Assembly: GCF_018200035.1 (NCBI RefSeq)
Contig: NZ_CP073581.1
Coordinates: 1,670,501 to 1,734,500 of the forward strand
Source of the DNA: Sulfitobacter albidus
Lineage (GTDB): Bacteria; Pseudomonadota; Alphaproteobacteria; Rhodobacterales; Rhodobacteraceae
DNA: 64,000 nt
Direction of reading: 5' to 3'
Made by a program: the position numbers and the translations under genes. The notes under the pieces were generated by a model that was given only the letters and a program-made list of their open reading frames with translations, searched no databases and had not been told where the DNA came from. Each line of letters starts with the position of its first letter. The first letter of the stretch is position 1. Of the stretch, positions 45,177 to 56,572 are shown piece after piece.

Positions 45177-45209
45177 CAAAAACGCCGCCTCAACCGAGGC
45201 GGCGTTTTT
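45177..45209. terminator. Bidirectional intrinsic terminator
   Basis: A perfect stem pairs AACGCCGCCTC with GAGGCGGCGTT around AACC, flanked by A-rich and T-rich runs. It serves both the helicase gene (+) and the RNase J gene (-), which converge here. Confidence 0.9.
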
Positions 45210-45234
45210 CGTTTGAGGCCCCTCGCGGGTGGGG

Positions 45235-46902
45235 TCAGCTCAACCGGCTGACCACCACCGTCACTTCGGGCTTTTTGCCGATCTCGTTCTGCGCCGACTG
45301 GCGCGCGGCCTTCTTCAGCCCATCGTTGAGCGCATCATCGTCGCGCAGCGTCTTGGCCTTCTGACGGCCCAGCCACTGGCTCAGATCATGCTCAACCACT
45401 TCCGTCAGCGCGGCTTTGCTGCTGCCGGTCTCGGCCAGGCCCATGGCATCGACCCACGGATCGCCCAGCGGCTCGTCGTCCTCATCCAGCAGCACGGTCA
45501 CGGTCATATGCCCGTTCAGCGCCATGCGGATCCGATCGCGGATCACGCCATCCAGCGCGCCGACCTGAACAGAGCCGTCGAGGTACGTGCGCCCGGTCTC
45601 GACATATTCGGCGACCTTCGGCGCGTTGCCGCTCAGGTCGATCATCATGCCGTTGACGGCCAGCACCCCGGTGATGCCCTTGCCTTCGGCAATCTTGACG
45701 TGCTCACGCAGGTGGCGGTGCTCCCCGTGCATGGGGATCAGCACCTGCGGTTTGACGATATCGTGCAGCGTTTCCAGATCCGGCCGGTTCGCGTGACCCG
45801 AGACGTGGTATTTGCCCGAGCTGTCGTCGACCACATCCACGCCCTTTTCCGACAGCTGGTTGATGATGCCGATCACACCCTTTTCGTTGCCCGGAATGGT
45901 CTTGGACGAGAAGAGGAACGTATCGCCCTCCTGCAACTCCAGCCCCATGTATTTGCCACGCGCCAGCTGCGCGGATGCCGCGCGCCGCTCCCCTTGCGAG
46001 CCTGTGACCAGCAGCATGAGGTTCTCGCGCGGGATATCGCGCGCCTGCTCGGGGCTGACGACCGAGGGGAAGCTATCCAGCACGCCCGCCTCGACACTCG
46101 CCTCCACCATCCGCTTCATCGCGCGGCCAAGCAGCACAATCGACCGCCCTGCCTTTTCGCCCGCCACGGCCAGCGTTTTCACCCGCGCCACGTTGGAGGC
46201 GAAGGTCGTGGCCACGATCATGCCCGACGCCCCGCTCACCAACTCTTCGAGCGCGGGGCCCAGCGTCGCCTCGGACCGGCCCGCATCGGGCGAGAACACA
46301 TTGGTGCTGTCGCACACCAGCGCCTTGATCCCGTCCTTGGCAATCTCCTCGAACGCGCTCGCGTCAAACGGCTCGCCAACGCCGGGCGTCAGATCCACCT
46401 TGAAATCACCCGAATGCACGATCCGTCCCGCAGGGGTGTCGATCACAAGCGCCGAGCTTTCGGGGATGGAGTGCGAAATCGGCTGAAAGCCCACCTTGAA
46501 CGGCCCCGCATTCACCTGATGCGGCCAGGGCCCCACCACCTGAATGGCGTCGTCGGGATGGGCGTATTCATCCATCTTGCGCTTGGCGATGTTCGCGGTA
46601 AAGCGCCGCGCGTAGATCGGCGCCTGCAAGCGGTCATAGGTATGGGCGACCCCGCCCACGTGATCCTCATGCGCGTGGGTGACAAACACCGCCTCGATGC
46701 GGTCTTTGCGCTGCACCAGCCAGTCAATGTCGGCAATGATCAGATCGACACCGGGTGTGGTGTCCATATCGGGAAAGGCCACGCCCAGATCTACGACGAT
46801 CAGCCGCTCCTGATCCGGTTTGCCGTAGCCATACACATAGGCATTCATGCCAATTTCACCCGCCCCGCCAAGGGGAAGGTAGATCAAACGTTCGCTGCTC
46901 AT
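45235..46902 (-). CDS. rnj: Ribonuclease J
   Basis: Metallo-beta-lactamase-fold nuclease with 5' exonuclease and endonuclease activity on RNA. 555 aa. The metal site VFVTHAHEDHVGGV (HxHxDH), IVHSGDFKVDLTP, VCDSTNVF, and LIPMHGEHRHLREHVKIA are characteristic. It starts 1 nt after the coaX stop, so it is the last gene of the nuo-birA-coaX-rnj run. Head-to-head location with a DEAD-box helicase gene across a terminator puts two RNA-decay genes side by side. Confidence 0.95.
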   Translation of the reverse strand: MSSERLIYLPLGGAGEIGMNAYVYGYGKPDQERLIVVDLGVAFPDMDTTPGVDLIIADIDWLVQRKDRIEAVFVTHAHEDHVGGVAHTYDRLQAPIYARRFTANIAKRKMDEYAHPDDAIQVVGPWPHQVNAGPFKVGFQPISHSIPESSALVIDTPAGRIVHSGDFKVDLTPGVGEPFDASAFEEIAKDGIKALVCDSTNVFSPDAGRSEATLGPALEELVSGASGMIVATTFASNVARVKTLAVAGEKAGRSIVLLGRAMKRMVEASVEAGVLDSFPSVVSPEQARDIPRENLMLLVTGSQGERRAASAQLARGKYMGLELQEGDTFLFSSKTIPGNEKGVIGIINQLSEKGVDVVDDSSGKYHVSGHANRPDLETLHDIVKPQVLIPMHGEHRHLREHVKIAEGKGITGVLAVNGMMIDLSGNAPKVAEYVETGRTYLDGSVQVGALDGVIRDRIRMALNGHMTVTVLLDEDDEPLGDPWVDAMGLAETGSSKAALTEVVEHDLSQWLGRQKAKTLRDDDALNDGLKKAARQSAQNEIGKKPEVTVVVSRLS

Positions 46903-46903
46903 A

Positions 46904-47680
46904 TTATTCAGCTAAATCCTTGTTATACTTATGAATCACGGTCAGGCCGTGCATTGTCAGGTCATCTTGGTATGCGTCGAAAAGCGCTTCGGCCTGCTGA
47001 AACAGCGGCGCCAGCCCTCCGGTCGCGATAACGCGCATCTCACGGTCGCGTTCCGCCTTTATCCGCGCACATATCTCACGCACCAGCCCGATGTAACCCC
47101 AGAATACCCCCGATTGCATACAAGCAACCGTATTCGTGCCCACAACAGACTGTGGTTTACTGATATCCACGTGCGGCAGGGCGGCGGCGGCATTGTGCAG
47201 CGCCTCCAGCGACAGGTTTACGCCCGGGGCAATGACACCGCCCACATAGGCGCCATCGGCATCGGCCACGTCAAATGTCGTGGCCGTCCCGAAATCCACG
47301 ATGATCAAATCGCCGCCGTAGATGTCATAGCCCGCAACCGTATTTACTAGACGGTCCGGCCCCACGGCGGTGCCCTCATCCACGCGCACGTCGACGGGCA
47401 GCTGGCAATCGGGCTTGCCCACGACATAGGGGCGCGTGTTGAAATAGCGATCCGCCAGAACCCGCAGATTGAACACCACCCGTGGCACCGTGGACGAGAC
47501 GATCACATCCGTGATCTCCGCCTCGATCTTTTGCAGCTTCATCAGCGTCGACAGCCAGACATAGTATTGATCCGCCGTGCGCTGCCACTCGGTCGCCGTG
47601 CGCCAGGTCGCGATAAACTCCGACCCGTCCCAGATCGAAAAAACGGTATTCGTATTGCCGCAATCAATGGCCAACAGCAT
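46904..47680 (-). CDS. coaX: Type III pantothenate kinase
   Basis: First step of coenzyme A synthesis. 258 aa. The ASKHA-fold phosphate loop LLAIDCGNTNTVFSIW is at the N-terminus, with GPDRLVNTVAG (the GADR-type motif), VDFGTATTFDV and YVGGVIAPGVNLSLEAL. The gene lies between birA and RNase J. Confidence 0.95.
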   Translation of the reverse strand: MLLAIDCGNTNTVFSIWDGSEFIATWRTATEWQRTADQYYVWLSTLMKLQKIEAEITDVIVSSTVPRVVFNLRVLADRYFNTRPYVVGKPDCQLPVDVRVDEGTAVGPDRLVNTVAGYDIYGGDLIIVDFGTATTFDVADADGAYVGGVIAPGVNLSLEALHNAAAALPHVDISKPQSVVGTNTVACMQSGVFWGYIGLVREICARIKAERDREMRVIATGGLAPLFQQAEALFDAYQDDLTMHGLTVIHKYNKDLAE

Positions 47681-47701
47681 GGGCGGTCCTTTCGGTTTCG
47701 C

Positions 47702-48424
47702 TCAAAAATACACATCCGCCGCGGCAATGGCTACGCGGCCTTTTGCGGTGGCAAGGATCAGATTTCCGGCAGCGTCCACATCCTCGAACGTGCCCACCGT
47801 CTCGTCGCGCATCGTCCGCGCCGTCACCACCTCGCCCAAGCGCGCGGCATGGCGCAGCCATTCGGTGCGGATCGGCGCAAAGCCATAGGTCCGCATCTGC
47901 GTCTCATGCCGGTCATAGGCCACGGCCAACGCGTCGAAAAACGGCTCCGGCGCCACCGCCCCCTCCAGCGAGACGGGCAGCACCGCCCCCGGCTCCACCG
48001 CCTCCGGCGCGGGTGCACTCAGCAGGTTCACACCGATCCCGATCACCAGATGCGGCCCCACGCTTTCCAAGAGGATCCCGGCGAGCTTGCCCCCGTCACA
48101 CAGCACATCATTGGGCCATTTAAGCGCAAACCGCGCCGCCTGCCCGGTGCAGGTCACCAAGGCGTCACGCAGCGCAAGGCTCGCCACAAAGCTGCGCAGG
48201 GCCGCCTGCGCGGGATCGCCCGGCATCGGCATGATCAGGGTTCCGGCAAAATTCCCCCGTGGCGTGGACCAGGGGCGCCCGCGTCGCCCCCGCGCCGCCG
48301 TCTGTTCGGTTGACATGATCCACGCAGGCCCCGCCAGCGTCGGCGCCATGCGCGCGGCCTCCGCAAGGGTGCTGTCGACCCGGTCAAACACATGGCGCGC
48401 GTAGCCTTTTGGCCACTCACCCAT
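47702..48424 (-). CDS. birA: Biotin--[acetyl-CoA-carboxylase] ligase
   Basis: Attaches biotin to BCCP. 240 aa, without the N-terminal DNA-binding domain of E. coli BirA, so it is a ligase only. The motif TEQTAARGRRGRPWSTP (biotinoyl-AMP loop), FALKWPNDVL and VIGIGVNLL are visible. The start at 48424 follows AGGG; copy 4 of the 24-bp repeat lies directly upstream and supplies this purine-rich stretch. It follows nuoN after 53 bp. Confidence 0.93.
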   Translation of the reverse strand: MGEWPKGYARHVFDRVDSTLAEAARMAPTLAGPAWIMSTEQTAARGRRGRPWSTPRGNFAGTLIMPMPGDPAQAALRSFVASLALRDALVTCTGQAARFALKWPNDVLCDGGKLAGILLESVGPHLVIGIGVNLLSAPAPEAVEPGAVLPVSLEGAVAPEPFFDALAVAYDRHETQMRTYGFAPIRTEWLRHAARLGEVVTARTMRDETVGTFEDVDAAGNLILATAKGRVAIAAADVYF

Positions 48425-48425
48425 G

Positions 48426-48449
48426 CCCTGCACCCTTTTCCAAATACCT
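48426..48449 (+). repeat. Dispersed 24-bp repeat, copy 4
   Basis: TGCACCCTTTTCCAAATACCT, broken as TGCACCCTTTTC and CAAATACCT, matches copies 1-3 with two changes. On the minus strand it ends 1 nt before the birA ATG, so its AAAGGGTGCAGGG part serves as ribosome-binding region. Confidence 0.65.
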
Positions 48450-48477
48450 ATTGCCCGGCCCGCACCGAGCGGCACGC

Positions 48478-49917
48478 TTACTCAACAAGCGCGCCCGCCG
48501 CCAAACCGGCCGCCGCTTCCACGCCGAACATGTTGACGATGCCGACGACCATGATCGCCGCCGCACCAATCACGAAAACGCCCAGCACACCGCCGCGATT
48601 GCGGTCCAGCGCCTCGCCCCGGTCCTCGCCGAAATACATGAAGAACACGATCCGCAGGTAGTAGTACGCCCCGATCACCGACGCGATCACACCGGCGATG
48701 GCCAGCCACGCAAGGCCCCCCTCGTAGGCCGCGCGCAGCACGTAGAGCTTGCCGAAGAACCCCAGGAACGGTGGCACACCGGCGAGGCTGAACATCAGCA
48801 CCAGCAGCGCCGCCGCGCGGCCCGGTTGGTGGCGCGCGTAAAGGTTCAGCGACGAGATTTCCAGCACCGGCGCGCCGTCCTTCTCCATCAACAGGATGAA
48901 GGCAAACACACCGACGTTCATCGTCACGTAGATCGCCATGTAGACCAGCATCGCCTGCACGCCAAAGGCGGTCCCGGCGGCCAGCCCCATCAGGGCATAG
49001 CCCATATGCGCGATCGAGGAAAACGCCATCAGACGTTTGATGTTGGTCTGGCCAATCGCCGCCACGGCGCCCAGGAACATCGACAAGACCGACAGCAGCG
49101 CCACGATCTGCTGCCAGTCACCCACCGCCTGCCCGAAGGCATCGTGCAACACCCGCGCAAACAGCGCCATGGCCGCAACCTTGGGGGCTGTGGCAAAGAA
49201 CGCGGTGACCGGCGTGGGCGAGCCCTCATAGACGTCCGGCGTCCACATGTGGAACGGCACCGCCGAGACCTTGAACGCCATGCCCGAGATCAGGAACACG
49301 ATCCCGAACAGCAGGCCCAGCGATGTCTCGCCCGACTGCGCGGTGGTGATGATGCCCGAAAACTGCGTCGTGCCGGCATAGCCGTACACCAGCGACGCGC
49401 CATAAAGCAGCAGACCCGACGACAACGCGCCCAGCACAAAATACTTCAGCCCCGCTTCTGTCGATTTCACGCTATCACGGCGCAAAGAGGCCACGACATA
49501 GAGCGCCAGCGATTGCAGCTCGAGCCCCATGTAAAGCGTCATCAGATCGCCCGCAGAGACCATGACCATCATGCCCACCGCACTCAGCGCCACCAGCACC
49601 GGGTATTCAAACCGCAGCAGGCCGCGGCGCTCCATATAGCTCTCGCTCATCAGCAGCACGGCGGCGGCGGAGACGAGGATCGCCACCTTGGCAAAGCGCG
49701 CAAAACCGTCGTTCACGATCAGCCCGCCAAAGGCCGCGACGTCCGCACCGCCCGTCGTCGCGATCATCGCGGCGACGATCACGAACAGCGCCGCGGTCAG
49801 CCACAGCAGCGGGCGCGCAATCGCGTCCTTGCCGAAATAGGCGCCGAACATCAGCCCGGCGAGGGCAAAGCCCGCAAGGATGATCTCCGGCAGGATCTGG
49901 ATCAGGTCGTTCGTCAT
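48478..49917 (-). CDS. nuoN: NADH-quinone oxidoreductase subunit N
   Basis: Antiporter-like membrane subunit of respiratory complex I. 479 aa with about 14 hydrophobic helices. [21 protein letters not shown] (key Glu in GLELQS) and [37 protein letters not shown] are conserved. It is the last nuo gene; 12 bp after nuoM and 53 bp before birA. Confidence 0.97.
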   Translation of the reverse strand: MTNDLIQILPEIILAGFALAGLMFGAYFGKDAIARPLLWLTAALFVIVAAMIATTGGADVAAFGGLIVNDGFARFAKVAILVSAAAVLLMSESYMERRGLLRFEYPVLVALSAVGMMVMVSAGDLMTLYMGLELQSLALYVVASLRRDSVKSTEAGLKYFVLGALSSGLLLYGASLVYGYAGTTQFSGIITTAQSGETSLGLLFGIVFLISGMAFKVSAVPFHMWTPDVYEGSPTPVTAFFATAPKVAAMALFARVLHDAFGQAVGDWQQIVALLSVLSMFLGAVAAIGQTNIKRLMAFSSIAHMGYALMGLAAGTAFGVQAMLVYMAIYVTMNVGVFAFILLMEKDGAPVLEISSLNLYARHQPGRAAALLVLMFSLAGVPPFLGFFGKLYVLRAAYEGGLAWLAIAGVIASVIGAYYYLRIVFFMYFGEDRGEALDRNRGGVLGVFVIGAAAIMVVGIVNMFGVEAAAGLAAGALVE

Positions 49918-49929
49918 CTTTTCCGTCCC

Positions 49930-51492
49930 TTAATTCTGGGCGTCGGCGGTCTGCATCGCGGCCTCGGCCGCGGCGATCGCCGTGTCATAGTCATTCACCA
50001 ATGCGGCCACCGATGGCCCGGTGATATCCAGCACCAGCGCCGGGTAGACCCCCAGCAGCAGCGTCATTACCACCAGCGGGGCAAAGATCCACCGCTCGCG
50101 CGCGGTCATGTCGGTGATCGTCTTGAGGCTTTCCTTGATCAGCTGGCCCATCACCACCCGGCGATACAGCCACAGCGCATAGGCCGCCGACAGGATCACG
50201 CCAGAGGTCGCGACAAACGCCACCCAGGTATTGACCTGGAATACCGCCATCAGCGTCAGGAATTCACCCACAAACCCGGACGTGCCCGGCAGGCCCACAT
50301 TCGCCATCGTGAACAGCATGAACAGCAGCGCGTATACCGGCATCCGGTTTACCAGCCCCCCGTAGGCGTCGATCTCACGCGTGTGCATGCGGTCGTAAAC
50401 CACCCCCACACACAGGAACAACGCGCCCGAGATAAAGCCGTGGCTGATCATCTGGAAAATCGCGCCATCCAGCCCCTGCTGGTTCACCGCAAAAATCCCC
50501 ATCGTCACAAAACCCATATGCGCGACCGAGGAATAGGCGATCAGCTTTTTCATATCGTCCTGCACGAGTGCGACGAGCGAGGTATAGACAATCGCAATCG
50601 CGCTCATCCACAGGATCAGCGGGCCGACGACTTCGGAGCCGACAGGGAACATCGGCAGTGAGAACCGCAGGAAGCCGTAGCCCCCCATCTTGAGCAGGAT
50701 CGCTGCCAGCACGACCGACCCGGCGGTCGGCGCCTGCACGTGCGCGTCGGGCAGCCAGGTGTGCACCGGCCACATCGGCATCTTGACCGCAAAGCTGGCA
50801 AAGAACGCAAGGAACATCAGCGTCTGCATGCCCCCGATGATCTGGAAGCCCATCACGCTCATCGTCTCTGAGCCGAAATTATGGGTGAGCAGGCTCACGT
50901 CACAGCCCCCGATGCAGGTCGTGCCCGCGTCCGAGAACATCGCGACCATCGCCACCAGCATCAGCACCGAGCCAAAGAAGGTGTAGAGGAAGAATTTGAA
51001 AGACGCATAGATCCGGTTCGCCCCGCCCCAGATGCCGATGATCAGGAACATCGGGATCAGACACGCCTCGAAGAAGACGTAGAAGAGCACCAGATCGAGC
51101 GACATGAACACGCCCAGCATCAGCGTCTCAAGCATCAGGAAGGCGATCATGTATTCCTTGACCCGCGTTTTCACATCCCAGCTTGCGGCAATCACCAACG
51201 GCATCATGAACGTCGTGAGCATCACGAAGAGGATCGAGATCCCGTCAACCCCCATGCGGTAGCTCAGCCCCAGCAGCCATTCGGCCTCGTCGATCATCTG
51301 GAACCCGGTGTTTTCGGGATCAAACTCCAGAAAGACAAAGATCGACACGATGAAGGTCGCCGTCGTGGCAAACATCGCGAGCCACTTGGCATTGCGCTGC
51401 GCCGCCTCGTCCTCCCCGCGCAGGAACACCGCAAGGATCAGCGCCGCAAATGCCGGCAGAAAGGTGACAATGGAAAGAAGGTTGGCTTCCAT
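49930..51492 (-). CDS. nuoM: NADH-quinone oxidoreductase subunit M
   Basis: Antiporter-like proton-pumping subunit of complex I. 520 aa with about 14 helices. The conserved block includes [16 protein letters not shown] (key Glu), [22 protein letters not shown], and [14 protein letters not shown]. The start MEANLLSIV at 51492 overlaps the nuoL stop (TGATG); the open frame continuing into nuoL is not coding. Confidence 0.97.
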   Translation of the reverse strand: MEANLLSIVTFLPAFAALILAVFLRGEDEAAQRNAKWLAMFATTATFIVSIFVFLEFDPENTGFQMIDEAEWLLGLSYRMGVDGISILFVMLTTFMMPLVIAASWDVKTRVKEYMIAFLMLETLMLGVFMSLDLVLFYVFFEACLIPMFLIIGIWGGANRIYASFKFFLYTFFGSVLMLVAMVAMFSDAGTTCIGGCDVSLLTHNFGSETMSVMGFQIIGGMQTLMFLAFFASFAVKMPMWPVHTWLPDAHVQAPTAGSVVLAAILLKMGGYGFLRFSLPMFPVGSEVVGPLILWMSAIAIVYTSLVALVQDDMKKLIAYSSVAHMGFVTMGIFAVNQQGLDGAIFQMISHGFISGALFLCVGVVYDRMHTREIDAYGGLVNRMPVYALLFMLFTMANVGLPGTSGFVGEFLTLMAVFQVNTWVAFVATSGVILSAAYALWLYRRVVMGQLIKESLKTITDMTARERWIFAPLVVMTLLLGVYPALVLDITGPSVAALVNDYDTAIAAAEAAMQTADAQN

Positions 51493-53561
51493 CAGTTCGC
51501 TCCTCCGCTGAGCGACATCCACGTGACGAGGACCGCGATCCCGATCACCATGGCGAAGGCATAGGTAAAGATATAACCGGACTGCGCACGGCCTGCGAGA
51601 CGGGTGAAGAACGGGATGATCCCCATCGCCAGCCCGTTGAGCCCGCCGTCGATCACCGACCCGTCCCCGCGTTTCCACAGGAAGCGGCCGATGGCCTTGG
51701 CCGGACGTACAAAGACAAAATCATAGAGCTCGTCAAAGTACCACTTGTTGAGCAGGAACAGGTACAGCGGGCGCTGGTTCTCGGCCAGACGACCGGGCAG
51801 CGACGGGTTCCAGATGTAGAACCACGTGGCCATGACAAAGCCCAGCAGCATCGCGATGAAGGGCGACAGCTTGACCCATGTGGGCACGTAATGCGCCTCG
51901 TGCAGCACAGTATTTTCGGGGGCGATGTAGATGCCCGCCTCCCCCGGCGCACCGGCCATCACGTATTTCAGCTCCGACGCTTTCGGGCTGCGTTCTGCCA
52001 CGGCTTCCTTAAGCTCTTTTTCGGGGGCTTCGTACTGCCCGCCAAAGAAGGATATCACCTCGTTCGGTTTGCCAAAGAAAGACGCGTACCAGATCGCACC
52101 GGCGAAGACCGACCCAAGCGCCAGAACCCCCAGCGGGAGCAGCATGACAGCCGGGCTTTCGTGCGCGTGCTCATGCGTGTGCTTGTCGCCGCGCGGCGTG
52201 CCGTAGAACGTCAGGTACATCAGACGCCACGAATAGAATGACGTGAACAGCGCCGCGATGACCAGCAGCCAGAACCCGTATCCGCTGCCCGCCGCATAGG
52301 CGCTCTCGATCACGGCGTCCTTGGAGGCAAAGCCCGCAAAGCCGATCCAGCCGGTCAGCGGGATGCCGACGCCGGTGATCGCCAGCGTGCCGATCATCAT
52401 CGCCCAGAAGGTATAGGGGATCTTTTTGCGCAGCCCGCCGTAGTTCGTCATGTTCTGCTCGTGGTGCATCGCATGAATGACCGACCCTGCCCCGAGGAAC
52501 AGCATCGCCTTGAAGAACGCGTGGGTGAACAGGTGGAACATCGCGACGGAATAGGCGCCAACGCCTGCGGCCACGAACATATAGCCCAGTTGCGACATGG
52601 TCGAATAGGCGATCACGCGCTTGATGTCTGTCTGCACCAGACCGATGGTCGCGGCGACAAAGGCTGTCGTCGCCCCCAGAACGGTCACGAACGCCATCGC
52701 TTGCGGTGCGAATTCCATCACCGGCGACATGCGGCAGACAAGGAACACGCCCGCCGTCACCATCGTCGCCGCGTGGATCAGCGCCGACACCGGCGTCGGC
52801 CCCTCCATCGCGTCGGGCAGCCAGGTGTGCAGCAACAGCTGCGCCGATTTCCCCATCGCCCCGATAAACAGCAGGAAGGCGATCAGATTGGCGGCATTCC
52901 ATTCGGTCCAGAGGAAGGAAATCGTCATCTCCGCCAGCTCGGGTGCAGCGGCAAAGATATCGTCGAAGCGGATGCTGTCCGTCAGCAGGAACAGCCCGAA
53001 GATCCCCAGCGCAAAGCCAAAATCCCCCACACGGTTGACCACGAATGCCTTGATCGCGGCGGCATTCGCGGAGGGTTTCTTGTAATAGAAGCCGATCAAC
53101 AGGTAGGAGGCGACCCCCACCCCTTCCCAGCCAAAGAACATCTGCACAAGGTTGTCGGACGTCACCAGCATCAACATCGCGAAGGTGAAGAATGACAGAT
53201 AGGCGAAGAAGCGCGGTTTATAGCTGACGCCTTCGGCAAAGTGATCGTCATGGGCCATGTAGCCGAAGGAATAGAGGTGCACGAGGCTCGACACGGAGGT
53301 GATCACGATCAACATGATCGCCGTCAGCCGGTCCAACCGGATCGCCCAATCCGTGCTGAGTGAGCCGCTCTCGATAAAGCGCAGGATCTGGATTGTCTCG
53401 GTCGTGCCGTCAAAGGTGAGGAAGACAATCCAGCTGAGCAGCGCCGACAGGAACAACAGCCCTGTGGCGATCCAGCAGGCGGCGGTCTCTCCGATGATCT
53501 TCCACGAAAATCCGCAGATCAGCGCGCCGACCAGAGGGGCGAATAGGAGCGTGGTTTCCAT
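51492..53561 (-). CDS. nuoL: NADH-quinone oxidoreductase subunit L
   Basis: Largest antiporter-like subunit of complex I. 689 aa, with the long amphipathic lateral helix region toward the C-terminus. [19 protein letters not shown] (key Glu), [22 protein letters not shown], and [14 protein letters not shown] are visible. A loop around residues 430-520 contains a His-rich [12 protein letters not shown], common in this family branch. It starts 4 nt after the nuoK stop. Confidence 0.97.
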   Translation of the reverse strand: METTLLFAPLVGALICGFSWKIIGETAACWIATGLLFLSALLSWIVFLTFDGTTETIQILRFIESGSLSTDWAIRLDRLTAIMLIVITSVSSLVHLYSFGYMAHDDHFAEGVSYKPRFFAYLSFFTFAMLMLVTSDNLVQMFFGWEGVGVASYLLIGFYYKKPSANAAAIKAFVVNRVGDFGFALGIFGLFLLTDSIRFDDIFAAAPELAEMTISFLWTEWNAANLIAFLLFIGAMGKSAQLLLHTWLPDAMEGPTPVSALIHAATMVTAGVFLVCRMSPVMEFAPQAMAFVTVLGATTAFVAATIGLVQTDIKRVIAYSTMSQLGYMFVAAGVGAYSVAMFHLFTHAFFKAMLFLGAGSVIHAMHHEQNMTNYGGLRKKIPYTFWAMMIGTLAITGVGIPLTGWIGFAGFASKDAVIESAYAAGSGYGFWLLVIAALFTSFYSWRLMYLTFYGTPRGDKHTHEHAHESPAVMLLPLGVLALGSVFAGAIWYASFFGKPNEVISFFGGQYEAPEKELKEAVAERSPKASELKYVMAGAPGEAGIYIAPENTVLHEAHYVPTWVKLSPFIAMLLGFVMATWFYIWNPSLPGRLAENQRPLYLFLLNKWYFDELYDFVFVRPAKAIGRFLWKRGDGSVIDGGLNGLAMGIIPFFTRLAGRAQSGYIFTYAFAMVIGIAVLVTWMSLSGGAN

Positions 53562-53565
53562 GATC

Positions 53566-53871
53566 TCAGCCCTTCATCACGTTGACGTCTTCGACCGCGA
53601 TCGTGCCGCGGTTGCGGAAGAAGCACACGAGGATCGCAAGGCCAATGGCCGCTTCGGCGGCGGCGACCGTCAGCACGAACAGGGTGAACACCTGCCCCAC
53701 CATGTCACCCAGATAGCTGGAGAACGCCACGAGGTTGATGTTCACCGCGAGCAGCATCAATTCGATGCTCATCAGCAGGATGATCACGTTCTTGCGGTTC
53801 AGAAATAGCCCGAAGATGCCAATGACGAAAAGCGTCGCCGCCACCGTCAGGTAATGTTCAAGTCCGATCAT
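53566..53871 (-). CDS. nuoK: NADH-quinone oxidoreductase subunit K
   Basis: 101 aa with three membrane helices and the two buried glutamates of the E-channel ([18 protein letters not shown], split at IELML; and [15 protein letters not shown]). Normal length. A 148-bp gap with a palindrome pair separates it from nuoJ, the longest gap inside this part of the operon. Confidence 0.97.
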   Translation of the reverse strand: MIGLEHYLTVAATLFVIGIFGLFLNRKNVIILLMSIELMLLAVNINLVAFSSYLGDMVGQVFTLFVLTVAAAEAAIGLAILVCFFRNRGTIAVEDVNVMKG

Positions 53872-53953
53872 GTCGTCCCTCAGTTTCTTCCCCGCACGGC
53901 GGCGGGGTGGTCTTGCGAGCCGGTGCGTCCCGGCGATCCGTCTGTATCCCTGC

Positions 53954-53998
53954 CCGATTTTTTCGAAAAAATCGGCCCGGAATTTTTGAAAATTCCGG
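53954..53998. repeat. Palindrome pair, copy 2, between nuoJ and nuoK
   Basis: CCGATTTTTTC/GAAAAAATCGG (53954-53975) is followed by an arm pair CCGGAATTTT/AAAATTCCGG around TG (53977-53998). It is the reverse-order counterpart of the pair at 17046-17089. Inside an operon it cannot be a full terminator; it may attenuate or stabilise the message. Confidence 0.75.
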
Positions 53999-54019
53999 CC
54001 ACCGCAGCGGCCGGAGTGT

Positions 54020-54622
54020 CTACAGCCCCTGCCCGGGCTTCACGTCCTTGAGCTCCATCGCCTTGGCCGGATCGCGCATCATCTGCGCGACCACGTCCTG
54101 ACGTTTCACGTCCCCCCGGTGGCGCAGGGTCAGCACGATCGCGCCAATCATCGCCACCAGCAGGATCAGGCCCGACAGCTGGAACAACAGGAAATACTCG
54201 TCGTAGAGGATCAGGCCAAGCGCCGCCGTGTTCTCGACCCCGGTATCCGTCACCTGCGTGCGCAGCCCTTCGGCGGCGGCATTTGTCTCCCACGCGCCAA
54301 AGGCGATGACGAACTGCATCAGGATCACGATCGCGATCAGCAGCGCCAGCGGCAGGTATTTCGCCATCTCCGCCTTCAACTCGGCAAAATCGACGTCCAG
54401 CATCATAACCACGAACAGGAACAACACCGCGACCGCGCCCACATAGACGATGATCAGCAGCATCGCGACGAATTCCGCCCCCAGCAGCACGAACAGCCCC
54501 GCCGACGACAGGAACGACAGGATCAGCCACAGGACCGAGTGTACGGGATTGCGGCTGACCACCGTGAACAGCCCGCCCGCGATCACGCAGACCGCAAAGA
54601 GATAGAATGCAAACACGCTCAT
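54020..54622 (-). CDS. nuoJ: NADH-quinone oxidoreductase subunit J
   Basis: 200 aa with five membrane helices. [25 protein letters not shown] (the conserved helix 3, cited in parts: [16 protein letters not shown]) is the hallmark. The start overlaps the stop of the upstream carboxymuconolactone-decarboxylase-like gene (ATGA). Confidence 0.96.
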   Translation of the reverse strand: MSVFAFYLFAVCVIAGGLFTVVSRNPVHSVLWLILSFLSSAGLFVLLGAEFVAMLLIIVYVGAVAVLFLFVVMMLDVDFAELKAEMAKYLPLALLIAIVILMQFVIAFGAWETNAAAEGLRTQVTDTGVENTAALGLILYDEYFLLFQLSGLILLVAMIGAIVLTLRHRGDVKRQDVVAQMMRDPAKAMELKDVKPGQGL

Positions 54623-55035
54623 GCGTCACCTTCCGGTTTGGTCGAATTGTCGTCTTCCAGCACTTCGCGTGCCAGCTCCATCGCCCGGCCCGACGCGGGG
54701 ATGCCCGCAAACGCCGACATCTGGCCGATGGTCTCGATGATCTGTTGCTTGTGCGCGCCCGCCTCGACCGCATGACGTACGGTCTGGCGCACGGCGGTAT
54801 CGTTCTGCGCGCCCTGCATGGTCAGCCCCGCCAGCGTCAGCAGCAGCCGCGTCTTGGCGTCCAGCCCGTCAGGGTTGTAGGTATTGCCAAAGAACGTCTC
54901 CATCACGTCCTTGGGCAGCACGCCCATCATCGCCTCGAACCCCTTTGGCGAAAAGGCGTCCATCGCGGGAAAGGACTTTGCCATTTCCTGCGCCTGCCGC
55001 ATCATCTCTTCCCAGGGGTTCTTTGCGCCGCTCAT
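54619..55035 (-). CDS. Carboxymuconolactone decarboxylase-family protein inside the nuo operon
   Basis: 138 aa, helical. The segment [22 protein letters not shown], then [34 protein letters not shown], has the order of the CMD/AhpD fold. The AhpD-type CxxC pair is absent, so peroxidase activity of that kind is unlikely. It overlaps nuoI and nuoJ by 4 nt each, so it is made with complex I. A role in assembly or protection of the complex is only a contextual idea. Confidence 0.85.
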   Translation of the reverse strand: MSGAKNPWEEMMRQAQEMAKSFPAMDAFSPKGFEAMMGVLPKDVMETFFGNTYNPDGLDAKTRLLLTLAGLTMQGAQNDTAVRQTVRHAVEAGAHKQQIIETIGQMSAFAGIPASGRAMELAREVLEDDNSTKPEGDA

Positions 55036-55520
55036 CTGTAGGGTGCATCCATCTCGAGATTGCGCGCGATCTCGGCTTCCCAGCGGGCGCCGTTGTCGAG
55101 CAGTTTTTCCTTGTCGTAGTAAAGCTCTTCGCGGGTCTCGGTGCTGAATTCGAAATTCGGGCCTTCGACGATGGCATCCACCGGGCAGGCTTCCTGACAG
55201 AAACCGCAGTAGATGCATTTGGTCATGTCGATGTCATAGCGCGTCGTGCGGCGCGAGCCGTCGTCGCGCGGCTCCGCATCAATCGTGATCGCCTGCGCGG
55301 GGCAGACCGCTTCGCACAGCTTGCACGCGATGCAGCGCTCTTCACCGTTGGGATACCGGCGCAGCGCATGCTCGCCGCGGAACCGCGGTGACAGCGGGCC
55401 CTTTTCGTGCGGGTAGTTCAGCGTCGCCTTGGGCTTGAAGAAATACTTCATCCCCAGCTTCAGCCCCTGATAAAAATCCTGAAGCAGAAAGTATTTAGCG
55501 TGTCTTGCGTAGTCGGTCAT
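55032..55520 (-). CDS. nuoI: NADH-quinone oxidoreductase subunit I
   Basis: 162-aa peripheral-arm subunit with two [4Fe-4S] clusters: [12 protein letters not shown] and [12 protein letters not shown]. The N-terminus [16 protein letters not shown] docks to the membrane. The start MTDYARHAK at 55520 has GGAGG 5 nt upstream. Confidence 0.97.
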   Translation of the reverse strand: MTDYARHAKYFLLQDFYQGLKLGMKYFFKPKATLNYPHEKGPLSPRFRGEHALRRYPNGEERCIACKLCEAVCPAQAITIDAEPRDDGSRRTTRYDIDMTKCIYCGFCQEACPVDAIVEGPNFEFSTETREELYYDKEKLLDNGARWEAEIARNLEMDAPYR

Positions 55521-55521
55521 C

Positions 55522-56562
55522 TCAGCCTCCTGTCGCGTAGCGGGCGTAGATGCCCCAGAACCATTCGAATTTTGCGGCAAACGCCACGAACACCACCCAG
55601 ATCAGCGAGAACGGCAGGAACACTTTCCAGCCCAGACGCATCAGCTGGTCATAGCGGTAGCGCGGCGTGATCGCCTTGATCATCGAGAACATGAAGAACA
55701 CCAGACCCATCTTGAGGATCATCCAGAAGATCCCGTCGGGCAGGCCCGGAATGGGCGACAACCAACCGCCAAAGAACATCAGCGAAATGAGCGCGCACAT
55801 CAGAACCACGGCCACCAGCTCCCCGATCATAAAGAGCAGGAAGGGCGTGGAGGAATATTCAACCTGATAGCCCGCCACCAGTTCGGATTCAGCTTCCGGC
55901 AGGTCAAACGGCGGGCGGTTCGTCTCGGCCAGCGCCGAGATGAAGAAGAGGATCAGCATCGGGAAATGCGGCAGCCAGTACCAGCTGAGCAAGCCATAAT
56001 CGCTTTGCTGTGCGGCCACGATGCCGGAAAAATTCATCGATCCGGTGGAGATAATCACCCCGATGATGATCAGACCGATCGAGACCTCATAGGAGATCAT
56101 CTGCGCGGCAGAGCGCAACGAGCCAAGGAAGGGGTATTTCGAATTCGACGCCCAGCCGCCCATGATCACGCCGTAAACCTCCAGCGAGGAGACGGCAAAG
56201 ACGAACAGGATCGCCACGTTGATATCCGACAGCACCCAGCCGTCATTGAACGGGATCACCGCCCAGGCGACCAGCGCCATCACCAGTGAGATCATCGGCG
56301 CGAGGAAGAACACCGGTCGATCCGCGCCCGCAGGCACCACGATTTCCTTGACGATATACTTGCCGAAATCCGCAAAGGATTGCAGCAGCCCGTAAACGCC
56401 CACGACGTTCGGCCCCCGACGAAGCTGTACCGCAGCCCAGATCTTGCGATCCGCGTACATCAGGAACGCCAGCGCGACCAGCAGCGGGATCACCACAAGA
56501 AAGATCTGACCCACAATCAGGAGAATCGCCCCGAGGGTCGTGTTGAAGAAGAAATCAGCCAT
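55522..56562 (-). CDS. nuoH: NADH-quinone oxidoreductase subunit H
   Basis: 346 aa with about eight membrane helices; forms the quinone entry site. [21 protein letters not shown] and [26 protein letters not shown] (cited in parts: [20 protein letters not shown]) are the classic motifs. It is separated from nuoI by 1 nt and from the preceding lipoprotein gene by 10 bp. Confidence 0.97.
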   Translation of the reverse strand: MADFFFNTTLGAILLIVGQIFLVVIPLLVALAFLMYADRKIWAAVQLRRGPNVVGVYGLLQSFADFGKYIVKEIVVPAGADRPVFFLAPMISLVMALVAWAVIPFNDGWVLSDINVAILFVFAVSSLEVYGVIMGGWASNSKYPFLGSLRSAAQMISYEVSIGLIIIGVIISTGSMNFSGIVAAQQSDYGLLSWYWLPHFPMLILFFISALAETNRPPFDLPEAESELVAGYQVEYSSTPFLLFMIGELVAVVLMCALISLMFFGGWLSPIPGLPDGIFWMILKMGLVFFMFSMIKAITPRYRYDQLMRLGWKVFLPFSLIWVVFVAFAAKFEWFWGIYARYATGG

Positions 56563-56572
56563 TAGTCGGTCC

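Noticed and set aside
45229..50661. Long plus-strand frames opposite RNase J (45229-47031) and nuoN/nuoM (48409-50661)
   Set aside because: Antisense shadows of well-conserved genes; their sequence is the typical His/Arg/Gln-rich output of a GC-biased opposite strand.
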